A DNA stretch of 64,000 nucleotides, from positions 5,303,724 through 5,367,723 of the forward strand of contig NZ_AP021879.1 of NCBI RefSeq assembly GCF_009689005.1, written 5' to 3'. The position numbers and the translations under genes are program-made. Each line of letters opens with the position of its first letter. Within the stretch, counting starts at the first letter, position 1. The DNA is from Desulfosarcina ovata subsp. ovata (lineage in GTDB: Bacteria; Desulfobacterota; Desulfobacteria; Desulfobacterales; Desulfosarcinaceae). This document shows, one piece after another, positions 54,976 to 63,403 of the stretch. The notes beneath the pieces were generated by a model, which ran no database searches, was not told the origin of the DNA, and saw only the letters and a program-made list of their open reading frames with translations.

Positions 54976-55928
54976 AAGTGTGCATCTGTCAGACCGATCC
55001 AGTGCTTCTGGATGTCAAGGCCAATCTCGAAGACACCATCGATAAAATTGCCGTCGCCAAGGAGCAGGGCGCCGACCTGGTGGTTTTTCCCGAACTCTCC
55101 CTGACCGGTTATTTCGTCCGCGAGCGCTACCATGAAGCGGCGCTTCGCATGGATTCCCTGGAAATTCAGCGGCTGGCCAAGGCCACCGAGGGGACGGCTG
55201 CGGTAGTGGGGTTCATCGAGGAATCCAAGGCCATGAATTTTTACAATTCAGCCTTGGTGGCCGTGGATGGCGAAATCATGTTTGCCTATCGCAAACTCAA
55301 TTTGCCCAACTATGGTGTGTTCGAGGAACGCAAGATTTATAGCGGCGGCAAACACATCCTTGTCTTCAGACACAAGGGCATGACCATCGCGCCTTTCATT
55401 TGCAACGACATGTGGCACCCTTCCTTGCCCTACCTGGGAATCACCCAGAAGGCCGACGTATTCGTAACCATGTTCAACTCCTCAAGGGGATCAATGGGCA
55501 ACGAGTTCTCCAACATTGAAAGCTGGAACATCATCAACCGTTTCTACTCGCGGGTGTTCGGTGTCTATAACCTGTGTGCCAACCGGGTGGGTTGTGAGGT
55601 GTTCGAGGATTTGCGATCCGAAGATGACAAACCGGAATACCAGGACCCGAATGGCACCGACCCGAATGGCGATGATCCGGACGAACCGGCACCGATCGCG
55701 GTAAATGACAGTCCCTACCGTTTTTGGGGCGGCAGCGAGATCATCAACCCTTTCGGCCATAGGATTGTCACGGGCTCCCTGTATAATCCCGATGTCATTT
55801 ATGCCGAAATTTCCCGGGAACTGGTTCGTAGAAAAAGGATTTTACTCCCTTATTTACGCAATGACGATCCCTATTTCACTCATCGGGAATTAGGCAGAAT
55901 TCTATTTGATAAAGACCCGGAAGGATAA
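54972..55928 (+). CDS. Carbon-nitrogen hydrolase (nitrilase superfamily amidase)
   Basis: This 318-aa enzyme has the catalytic triad Glu41 (FPELSLTGY), Lys108 (YRKLNLPNYGVFEE) and Cys144 (FICNDMWHP). A low-complexity insertion (DPNGTDPNGDDPDEPAP, residues ~226-243) is unusual. It starts with GTG 54972 overlapping the etfA stop codon. Members hydrolyse amides, N-carbamoyl compounds or nitriles; next to a demethylase it may process an N-carbamoyl or amide derivative of the imported amine, which is inference. Confidence 0.9.
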   Translation: MKVCICQTDPVLLDVKANLEDTIDKIAVAKEQGADLVVFPELSLTGYFVRERYHEAALRMDSLEIQRLAKATEGTAAVVGFIEESKAMNFYNSALVAVDGEIMFAYRKLNLPNYGVFEERKIYSGGKHILVFRHKGMTIAPFICNDMWHPSLPYLGITQKADVFVTMFNSSRGSMGNEFSNIESWNIINRFYSRVFGVYNLCANRVGCEVFEDLRSEDDKPEYQDPNGTDPNGDDPDEPAPIAVNDSPYRFWGGSEIINPFGHRIVTGSLYNPDVIYAEISRELVRRKRILLPYLRNDDPYFTHRELGRILFDKDPEG

Positions 55929-56928
55929 ACCATTCGAACCGGTAACTTTCCGCTGAAAAAGGAATGGACCGCATAAAAGGCGATAAACGCATTCATGATA
56001 AAAGCGGAAGAAAAAAATATATCATATATTTTCTGTTAGTTGCCATAGTACGAATCCATTTTATTGCAGTCTTTCATGTATCGATTGCTTGGCCTGCCAC
56101 CCGGATCCGCATCTTCCGATTGCTTGCCGGCAATTTTTAAATTGTCGACGTAGATATCCCGAAGAATCGTTTGCTTTAACGCGTTATTTCGCTTGTGATG
56201 CGAAAGCATGTCCAATTGCACTCAAAGGGGCACGACGATCCGTCCCCGAATCATTTGCCATACGGTTCGGTTTTGCCAGTCTGGATGATTTACAGCAATA
56301 TTTGGGCCATCAATCGGTGGTTCGGGGCAAGGTCGGCCGTTGAGACCGGTTACTAAACAAATCCAGATGGTTCAGTCGTGTGGCGACAAGGGGCGGGTAT
56401 GGAGTTCGTTGGCAAGCGGCGTTCCGACATGCCCGGGCAAGTGCTATACGATGGGTTTATGGTGTCTATCCATTGACGGATGTCAATCGATAGCCAAGTG
56501 ATTGACATCCACTCTGGCGGAATCGGGAGTCAGCACCACCACACCAAAAGGTTGATGGTGGCTTTCGCCGGAAGCGCTTTTCTCGTTGGTGGGTTACGGG
56601 GGCCAAATCCGCTTTTTTTGGTGTTTGGGCAAACACACTAATTTCTCCCCGCTTCCCGGGATATCAGAGACGGTAGCGGGCGAGATGTTATGGCGCCGAA
56701 CGGGGGCGTTAATGGCGGAGGGGGATTTCATGCTCCTCAGTGCGCTCCAGTCCGGCCGCTCAGGCGCTTTAAACGCATGATTTCATGCCTGTTATCCCCA
56801 TCCCTCACGCATTGTTCACCCGCCGGGAACCCAATGCGAATTTGCTTTCAAGAAATGTTGAAAGCTGAAGGCCCCATGAAAAAATGCCGTCCCGGGTTCC
56901 CGGTCGAGTGTGAAACAAATGGTTGGCG
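55929..56928. other. 1-kb gene-poor region with a perfect dyad
   Basis: No convincing gene is present. GGATGTCAATC (56478-56488) and GATTGACATCC (56500-56510) form a perfect 11-bp inverted repeat with an 11-nt spacer. A plus-strand fragment near 56160-56220 (LTRYFACDAKACPIA) weakly resembles the N terminus of IS1595-type transposases but is interrupted by stops. Confidence 0.45.
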
Positions 56929-57219
56929 TCAGGTTGTTGGTTTTTTGGGAAGCTGCGCTCCATGCCACACCGCAACTATCCAAGCAACATCATCTTTGGC
57001 TTTATAAAAAAAACGGTACGGCGATATGATCACTTCTCGGTAGGGGAGTTCTGGAAATTCAGGTATGATTCTTCCGGATTCAGGAAAATCCTCAAGCCGA
57101 CGCAAGACTTTTTCAGCTTGATTACGAAAATTTAGAGCCGCCGAAGGCTTATCCTTTCGAATATATGATAGCGCAGAAAGGAATTGAGTTTTTGCAGAAG
57201 GTGTAAATTTAACCTTCAC
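56929..57219 (-). CDS. ParE/RelE-type toxin
   Basis: This 96-aa protein has the family outline FTPSAKTQFLSALSYIRKDKPSAALNFRNQAEKVLRRLEDFPESGRIIPE and PYREVIISPYRFFYKAKDDVAWIVAVWHGAQ. It directly follows the antitoxin gene (1-bp overlap). ParE proteins poison gyrase; RelE cleaves mRNA; the sequence is closer to ParE. Confidence 0.9.
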   Translation of the reverse strand: MKVKFTPSAKTQFLSALSYIRKDKPSAALNFRNQAEKVLRRLEDFPESGRIIPEFPELPYREVIISPYRFFYKAKDDVAWIVAVWHGAQLPKKPTT

Positions 57220-57497
57220 TAGGGCTCCTTAGACAAAAGGGCATCAGCTTCGGCAAGAACTGTATCAAGATCATACCCCTGACCAGTTTCGATCTCCCTG
57301 TCTCCTCTAACCAAAAGGCGCAATAGCTCTTTCTCGTGTTCAGACTCCTCATAGGCATCAACTCCGATAATTACCGCTGATGCTCTACCTCTTTGTGTTA
57401 TTATTAAAGGGTCCTTGCTTTTTTGCAATTGTTTCAGAAGCTTTGCAGCATCTTGCCTTAAATCGCTTACTGGAATAATATTTGGTAGCTTGCCCAT
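57219..57497 (-). CDS. Phd/YefM-type antitoxin
   Basis: This 92-aa protein begins MGKLPNIIPVSDLRQDAAKLL and carries LKQLQKSKDPLIITQRGRASAVIIGVDAYEESE, the Phd/YefM fold. GGAGGT lies just upstream of its ATG. It forms a type II toxin-antitoxin operon with the ParE/RelE gene and would autorepress it. Confidence 0.9.
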   Translation of the reverse strand: MGKLPNIIPVSDLRQDAAKLLKQLQKSKDPLIITQRGRASAVIIGVDAYEESEHEKELLRLLVRGDREIETGQGYDLDTVLAEADALLSKEP

Positions 57498-57573
57498 ATT
57501 GTACCTCCTATGATACTTTTGCTTGTATCACCAACAGGCTTAAAAAAGCAAGCTATTAAAAAAAGGCCATATA

Positions 57574-57649
57574 AGGGTCGCATCTTAAATATTAAATATA
57601 TGCAGACATATCTGGAGAGCCGAAAACTTAATAATTAAGATGCGACCCT
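57574..57649. repeat. MITE-like palindrome (AGGGTCGCATCTTAA ends)
   Basis: AGGGTCGCATCTTAA (57574-57588) and its exact complement (57635-57649) flank a 46-bp AT-rich centre. It lies directly beside the IS4 element, whose 9-bp target copy begins at the next base (57650). It has no coding capacity. Confidence 0.8.
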
Positions 57650-57658
57650 GTTATTTCC

Positions 57659-59065
57659 CAATACCGTTCGGCATACATATTGCCGTAACATCTTGTTATT
57701 AAAATAAAAAATAGCGCTGGACAAAAAGATCGCTTTGTGTTTTAATCATGGTGGGTACAATTAATTAACCAGGAGGTCTCCATGAGCGAACACATCGACA
57801 AAAATGTTTTTCAAACAATTCTATCACCGGTGCTACCATTGATTGAGGTTACTCAAAATAGTCTCCATAATGATTTGGACACTTACAAGCTTTCATTATC
57901 ATCGTTCACCACAAATTTGCTTTTTGGAATAATAACCAGAATTAAAAGCGTTGGACAAATCGTCACTGAGATCAAAACATCACCAACTGCTAAGGCATTA
58001 GGATTGGTCGTCGCATCGAAGTCTATGTATAATGAAGCGTTTAATCGTTATCCCCCAGAAATATTTAAAGATATATTCCATCAGTTGGTAAAAGAATTGG
58101 ATTTGCATAAAATTCCGGAAATCAGTCATCTTGGAAAAATGCTAATTGTAGATGGTTCGCTTTTTCCGGCCATTTCCAATATGGCATGGGCTTGTTACAA
58201 GAAAACCGCTAATGCGATCAAAATGCATTTATCTTTTGAACTCAACCGAATGATTCCAACCGAATTTATCAGTACGGAAGGTAACTTTTCCGAAAAAGAA
58301 TTTGTTAAGCAAATTCTTCGCGAAGGCATTACATATGTCTGTGATCGAGGCTATATCGCTTTCAATCTGTTCAAGCAGATATCCGACAGCAATGCATTTT
58401 TTATTATTCGCGGAAAGTCGAATATGACGTACACTGTAAAAGAGTGTCTCACTGCCACCGTACCGGATACATTCTTGAAATTTTTCAGTGACATCACAGA
58501 TTCAAATATAATATTCAATAGCGATGAAAACAAAGCAAGTTATCGTATTGTTAGCTTTACGGCTATGGGCGAAAACTACATTTTGATCACAAACAGAAAT
58601 GATTTGACAACTTACGAAATTATAATGCTTTACGCTTACAGGTGGCAAGTGGAACTTTTTTTTCGCTTCATAAAAAGAACCTTCAAGGGAATTCACTTAA
58701 TGAGCCAATCTCCTCATGGCGTACAGATACAATTCTACTTGTATATGATTGCTTATCTATTGTTATTATCATTCAAACAAGATACGGAAATAATAAGCAG
58801 AGAAAATGAAAAAGATGAGCATGAATCTGAAGAAAATAATAAGAACGAAACCTTGCTAACTTCATCTTCATGCTCCAATTCAAATGCAAAAAGACCATAT
58901 GTTTGCGGGTTAGTAACTCTTCTTGGAGAAAAATTAAAACAGTTTTATAAAATTGGTCTTCACTGGTTATTAGCAGTAAAAAATAATTTGTTAGAAATAT
59001 TTGATGTGAATATCGCCAAAGTTATTGCTCAATACTCTTATCAATGACTGTGCCGAACAGTATTG
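57659..59065 (+). mobile_element. IS4-family insertion sequence with 9-bp target duplication
   Basis: The ends CAATACCGTTCGGCA (57659-57673) and TGCCGAACAGTATTG (59051-59065) are inverted repeats with one mismatch. They are flanked by identical GTTATTTCC copies at 57650-57658 and 59066-59074. At 1407 bp with one intact transposase gene, the element appears complete and recently inserted. Confidence 0.93.
57782..59047 (+). CDS. IS4-family DDE transposase
   Basis: This 421-aa protein has Asp124 (MLIVDGSLFP), Asp188 (TYVCDRGYI) and the Y-(2)-R-(3)-E-(6)-K signature Tyr284-Arg287-Glu291-Lys298 (YAYRWQVELFFRFIK). AGGAGG precedes ATG 57782. A Glu/Ser-rich segment (residues ~340-375) separates the core from the C terminus. 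All catalytic residues are present. Confidence 0.95.
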   Translation: MSEHIDKNVFQTILSPVLPLIEVTQNSLHNDLDTYKLSLSSFTTNLLFGIITRIKSVGQIVTEIKTSPTAKALGLVVASKSMYNEAFNRYPPEIFKDIFHQLVKELDLHKIPEISHLGKMLIVDGSLFPAISNMAWACYKKTANAIKMHLSFELNRMIPTEFISTEGNFSEKEFVKQILREGITYVCDRGYIAFNLFKQISDSNAFFIIRGKSNMTYTVKECLTATVPDTFLKFFSDITDSNIIFNSDENKASYRIVSFTAMGENYILITNRNDLTTYEIIMLYAYRWQVELFFRFIKRTFKGIHLMSQSPHGVQIQFYLYMIAYLLLLSFKQDTEIISRENEKDEHESEENNKNETLLTSSSCSNSNAKRPYVCGLVTLLGEKLKQFYKIGLHWLLAVKNNLLEIFDVNIAKVIAQYSYQ

Positions 59066-59104
59066 GTTATTTCCAACAGATCTAAAATTTTAAACCGTAA
59101 ATCC

Positions 59105-59148
59105 GACGAACGTCCCCAATACCCCCGACGAACGTCCCCAATACCCCC
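59105..59148. repeat. Tandem duplication of a 22-bp unit
   Basis: The unit starting GACGAACGTCCCCAATAC occurs twice without a gap (59105-59126, 59127-59148), just downstream of the IS4 element. The 230 bp between the IS and the next gene contain no gene. Confidence 0.85.
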
Positions 59149-59306
59149 TTCGTATTCAAGGCGGGCTTTTTTACGCATAGTGGGGCTATGTGTGGAAAAG
59201 CCCAACGCAGAAGACGGATGAAAAGACAAGCAGGCGGGTATATTCTTTGACAGAAATCGCCTAACATGTAGCCTGTACCTCCATTATCGAAAAATCAATT
59301 GCTTTC

Positions 59307-59972
59307 CTATATTTTTCCAGCTTCGAGGCTGCGCTTTGTTTGCAGGAGCAGCTCGAGGTGTGAACGCATGAATTCATCTGACCAATCGTTTTTTTCATCC
59401 CGACGGTCCTCTCTTTGCGGTCTTTTGAGCGTTAGCTCCAGGTATTCGATTTTCCCCGACGTTGGTTCCTTGGAAGAGCGGTCGCGTGTAGGCAGATCAA
59501 CAAACCTGCTGTGAAATTTTTTTGAGGCGGTGCGGATTTCGCCGAAGCGTTCGTCTTCCAGTGCGGAGCGGAGGCGTTGTGCCAGACTGGCGTCCGAAGT
59601 TTGTGATAGGGACAGTTTAACAGCTTCCTCGAGCTTTTCCGGCTTGGTTCTGAAGGGGACGGTGCGACTCAAGAAAAAAGGAGTCTGTTTTTGATACGGC
59701 GCAAACACGTGGAGATAATCCATTTCCGCCTTATGGTGAAAGCCATAGTGAAACGTGATGGGCTGATCATGCCACACGCAGTGCCACTGCGGGAGGGATT
59801 TGTCGTAGACGCCGGCAGAACTCGCGCCGGTCCCCAGGATGGGCTGTAATTGACTCACGACTTGTTTTAAGCGATCGCGCTCTCTTTTGTGTTGTAACCA
59901 TACAGCTAACGACGCGATTGCCAGAGCCCCGCCCAAACCGCAGACCCATACGACGATATTATTATCGCTCAT
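59307..59972 (-). CDS. Single-pass membrane protein of unknown function; candidate immunity protein
   Basis: This 221-aa protein has one N-terminal transmembrane helix (VVWVCGLGGALAIASLAVWL), followed by a soluble, charged region with a probable coiled-coil or helical C terminus (ERFGEIRTASKKFHSRFVDLP). I do not recognise a family. It lies 179 bp downstream of and in the same direction as the large toxin-like gene, a position typical for an immunity protein against a membrane-acting effector; this role is inference. Confidence 0.6.
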   Translation of the reverse strand: MSDNNIVVWVCGLGGALAIASLAVWLQHKRERDRLKQVVSQLQPILGTGASSAGVYDKSLPQWHCVWHDQPITFHYGFHHKAEMDYLHVFAPYQKQTPFFLSRTVPFRTKPEKLEEAVKLSLSQTSDASLAQRLRSALEDERFGEIRTASKKFHSRFVDLPTRDRSSKEPTSGKIEYLELTLKRPQREDRRDEKNDWSDEFMRSHLELLLQTKRSLEAGKI

Positions 59973-60082
59973 TTCTTCTCCAACCTTGATCGGCGTTCAC
60001 CAACAATAGTGCCCCCACCACATCCATTACTATAGTGGCAAGCAAACGGCCTGGGGGCTGCTCAATGGATATATGAAATGAG

Positions 60083-60098
60083 GTCCATCCAGAAATAG
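60083..60098. repeat. Solo arm of interspersed repeat family A
   Basis: GTCCATCCAGAAATAG matches one arm of the elements at 8513 and 22435; the opposite arm is missing. It lies in the gap between the large toxin-like gene and its downstream neighbour. Confidence 0.6.
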
Positions 60099-60151
60099 AT
60101 TCCCGAACATATGCGATGGGCCGTCTGTAACATGTTCACCAGGCCGAGTAC

Positions 60152-63100
60152 TCACTGTGCCCGATAAAAACCATCACTGACAACTGAGGCGTCATCTATG
60201 TTCTCTCCCCATAATAAGCCTTCTTTCATAATCCCCTTTTTGGCCGTGACCTTGTTCTTGAAGCCTTTCGGCAGAACGGAGACGGTCGTTCCAAGGCCTC
60301 CCAAATTGCTATCGTAACGAACATCCGCCTTCAAGTTGATTTGAGCTATATTCCCATTTTTCCATTGGTAGGCGGCTTGGACTGAATTGCGTCCGGTTAA
60401 AATCAATCTACCCCCGGCCTTATACTCTTTCGGATGCGTTTCGCCTGCCAGGAAAACCACACTATCGGAAGGGCCTTTCTCACCGTAGTGCAGGGCCACC
60501 TCTAACCTGCTGCCGGGCGGTAGTATGCCTGGCTTTATGGTGTATTCGATCTTGCCCCGGTAGATGACGTCATTGTCAAAAGTGCTTAGCGGCTTTGTCG
60601 TTAACACGAACCGACTCAGAAGGTTGTACAAGGCGGAAATCTGCTTATCGACCGACCACGGTGGTGGAATGCTGGAAATTCCGCTCCATGAATCGGGAGA
60701 GTTCCAGGAATCGCCACTGTTTTCACCGAGGAAGCAGCGGCGGGCAAAAATAGCAAACGCATCATCGGTCGAAAAAATCCAGCCAAGAATTGCACCGATG
60801 GCTGCAATGACGCCACCAGCAACGAAAAGGACCAGACCTACGGGGGCGCCATAAATGGTAGCGGTCGCGAGGCCACCGACTTTCATTAAGCCAAGGCCCA
60901 GCAACAGGCCGCCGATAAATATAGAGACACCGCCGCTGGCTGCAACAAAATAGAATGCCATGGCAGTGCTGTCCCCATTATCGTAGGCATCCCAAGCCTT
61001 CTTCCACATGGCCCAGGCCGTCGCGGCGCCCAGAACCATTATGGCAAAAACGTTTGCAAAGGCCCAGCCAGTTGCGAACGCACCTGACACCTCAGTGACC
61101 GTCCAGCCGACGGTCGAGGTCGTGGTGGTGACTTCCGGAAAAATCGCGGCGCCGCCCAGCAGTCCGGCAACTCCCGAAACAACGTCCTGGACCGCGATGA
61201 TCATCGCCGAAATGCTGGACCCCCAGTCCGTAATATGGGGGTCGTGCTGGAAGTCAAAACGGGCCGTGTTGATCGTTGACATCAGATTCAAGTACGCCAG
61301 GATACCCGCTGCCCCTTTCAGTCCCCAGGAGAAGCTCTGGCTGATCGCATTGGCTGTCTTGGGGAAACGCAGATCCGATATCTCCTCCAACTTGCGCAAC
61401 CAGCCCAGTCCGAACTTTTTGGGAATATCTATATTTTTATCGACGATGTAGGTGGTCAGCTTATCGCCGACATCGAGGAACCCCAACAGTGCGACCCCAG
61501 CCAGGCCTTTCGCGCCCGAGGAGAGCCCGTGAACCTGAACCGGCTTGATCTTGCATGGCACAATCTCCATCTTGTTCAGGTTCTTGATAATTTCGTCGCG
61601 CCGCCTTTTGATATCGGCGGCCAGTTGCGACCGCGAGCGGTTGGTGCCAGTGCCGACGAAATCACGAAGCCCCAACAACTTCAGCGCTGCGATGTAACTA
61701 ATTTTCAATCCGGTGTGCAGGCTTTTGTTCTTCGGCTTCTGGCCGGCGTCGAAATATTTGAAAAAGCACTGATGGGGCACACGAGCACCATCGCCCAGTA
61801 TTTTTTGCAGGGATTCGATACCCGGCTTCAGCGGGATCAGCGCCTCTGTCACGATAGCCCAGTGCAGAACCGCAATCGCGACATCGATGGCATCCTGCCA
61901 TCCGTCCTCGACCATGTCCTCAAGAACGGTCTTATCGATGATAGCATGCCCTGGACCATCGATCCACTTGATCAGCCGATGCATGCTGCGATGGGCATCG
62001 GCCGTATACTCGGCACCGTGTTTCACCAAGCGGTTATTCCATTGCTCGAGCTTTTGGGTCCAACCGGAGACGTCCCGGATTTCATCGTCGATAGTGTCCG
62101 GCTTGGGATGATCATCGCGTACCGTCCGCAACAGGTTGGCAAGATAATACTGATCCTGGGTCCATTTGGTATCTACTTTCAGAGCGTCGATCACCACGTT
62201 CTTTGTGGACTTGAGCCACTTTTGGTAAACATCCACCTTATCGGCCATATCATTCTGCACGACATCCTCGGCCCAGGCATATGGATCGATTACGGCTATC
62301 GTCTGCAGTTTGCTTTTATAATCACTAGGCTCAGGGCCGACGAAGTCCGACACCTTATTCTTTGATGGATTTTCCGGGTCCCACTGCTCTCTATTGTAGT
62401 GGGGCTTGAGTAGAGGTGTCAGGCCGTCAGGATTGTTCATGGCATGCTCGATTGCCTTCGGGCCAAGTTGAATTGAACTCAACAGGAAATAGTACCGTCG
62501 TGCTTTCCCTTTTTCGATCAGGTTGAGTGGGATGTGTGTCTGATTTCTAAGCGCGTGATTCGTCCGTGTGTGGCGAGGCGCCGACGTCGCCTTTGACAGG
62601 ATCTTCTGGTCTGACAGCACATACCAGTATCCCCCCATTTTACATCTTAATTCTTCCTTTGCATCGAAACCCCGGCCAGTAAATGTTTTGAACAGGCTTT
62701 GACTGGGGGGGGTGTCTCCGGTGATGTATATTTCGTAGTCAAGTCGGTCGGGTCCGTTCGAAAGAGGGTATAAACCCTGAAAATCGAGTGAAAAGGCCGA
62801 CTGGGGAAAGTAGTCCTCCGGGTCGCCAGGAGGAGGGATTTCACGTGAGATCGGTCCGCGGATGGTTATTGCACCGCCACCTGATCCTGCGACAGTCTGC
62901 TTGCGACCGAAATCCAAGCCTCCGCCGGAGAACACGTAGAGCCACTTGCCTGAGACCTCACTGGACGGACCGTGCGCTTTACGCTCTACGATATGAAACC
63001 AGAGTTGGGTGTTTTTCTTTACGGTACCGCCCCGCACCACTGAAATCTGGGTTGGCATCCCCTTAAATGCTGACGGCGGCTTCTCCGGGACCAGGAGATA

Positions 63101-63400
63101 ACCCGGCGTGTCGCCACGGCTGAATATATAGTTGGTCCCATTGTGCTTTGTACAACCGAAACGGTTGTGCAGATACCAGTTGATCTCCACGGGATTGATC
63201 GTCCCGAAGTTTATCAACGCAAGGTCTTGCCAGGTAATGCCGTAAACATCGGCTATATTCCCCAGACTCGGTGCCTCTTTGGTCACGATATCGAACGGAC
63301 GGCGCCATACCAGCCCCGGCGGCGGGTTGTCCTTTCGTTCCTTGTAATTGACACCCAGTTCAAGCTTGGGTTTTTTTGCTGGAAGCTCCCCATTGCTCAT
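60152..63400 (-). CDS. Large LysM-like, multi-helix toxin-like protein (probable contractile-system effector)
   Basis: This 1082-aa protein has an N-terminal LysM-like domain (residues ~38-105: SLGNIADVYGITWQDLALINFGTINPVEINWYLHNRFGC), a long soluble middle, and at least four predicted membrane helices at ~728-752, 772-800, 813-840 and 850-875 (Gly/Ala-rich, pore-former-like), then a beta-rich tail. This N-terminal pattern is one I associate with proteins encoded near PAAR/VgrG or similar injection-system genes, but no such gene is visible in this window. Its start lies 3 bp downstream of the peptidoglycan-binding gene's stop. A membrane-disrupting effector is the best guess; no enzymatic motif is seen. 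Confidence 0.6.
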   Translation of the reverse strand: MSNGELPAKKPKLELGVNYKERKDNPPPGLVWRRPFDIVTKEAPSLGNIADVYGITWQDLALINFGTINPVEINWYLHNRFGCTKHNGTNYIFSRGDTPGYLLVPEKPPSAFKGMPTQISVVRGGTVKKNTQLWFHIVERKAHGPSSEVSGKWLYVFSGGGLDFGRKQTVAGSGGGAITIRGPISREIPPPGDPEDYFPQSAFSLDFQGLYPLSNGPDRLDYEIYITGDTPPSQSLFKTFTGRGFDAKEELRCKMGGYWYVLSDQKILSKATSAPRHTRTNHALRNQTHIPLNLIEKGKARRYYFLLSSIQLGPKAIEHAMNNPDGLTPLLKPHYNREQWDPENPSKNKVSDFVGPEPSDYKSKLQTIAVIDPYAWAEDVVQNDMADKVDVYQKWLKSTKNVVIDALKVDTKWTQDQYYLANLLRTVRDDHPKPDTIDDEIRDVSGWTQKLEQWNNRLVKHGAEYTADAHRSMHRLIKWIDGPGHAIIDKTVLEDMVEDGWQDAIDVAIAVLHWAIVTEALIPLKPGIESLQKILGDGARVPHQCFFKYFDAGQKPKNKSLHTGLKISYIAALKLLGLRDFVGTGTNRSRSQLAADIKRRRDEIIKNLNKMEIVPCKIKPVQVHGLSSGAKGLAGVALLGFLDVGDKLTTYIVDKNIDIPKKFGLGWLRKLEEISDLRFPKTANAISQSFSWGLKGAAGILAYLNLMSTINTARFDFQHDPHITDWGSSISAMIIAVQDVVSGVAGLLGGAAIFPEVTTTTSTVGWTVTEVSGAFATGWAFANVFAIMVLGAATAWAMWKKAWDAYDNGDSTAMAFYFVAASGGVSIFIGGLLLGLGLMKVGGLATATIYGAPVGLVLFVAGGVIAAIGAILGWIFSTDDAFAIFARRCFLGENSGDSWNSPDSWSGISSIPPPWSVDKQISALYNLLSRFVLTTKPLSTFDNDVIYRGKIEYTIKPGILPPGSRLEVALHYGEKGPSDSVVFLAGETHPKEYKAGGRLILTGRNSVQAAYQWKNGNIAQINLKADVRYDSNLGGLGTTVSVLPKGFKNKVTAKKGIMKEGLLWGENIDDASVVSDGFYRAQ

Positions 63401-63403
63401 TCA

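Noticed and set aside
56089..56343. Possible IS1595 transposase fragment (LTRYFACDAKACPIA).
   Set aside because: The similarity covers about 15 residues and requires frame changes; kept only as a remark in the gap entry.
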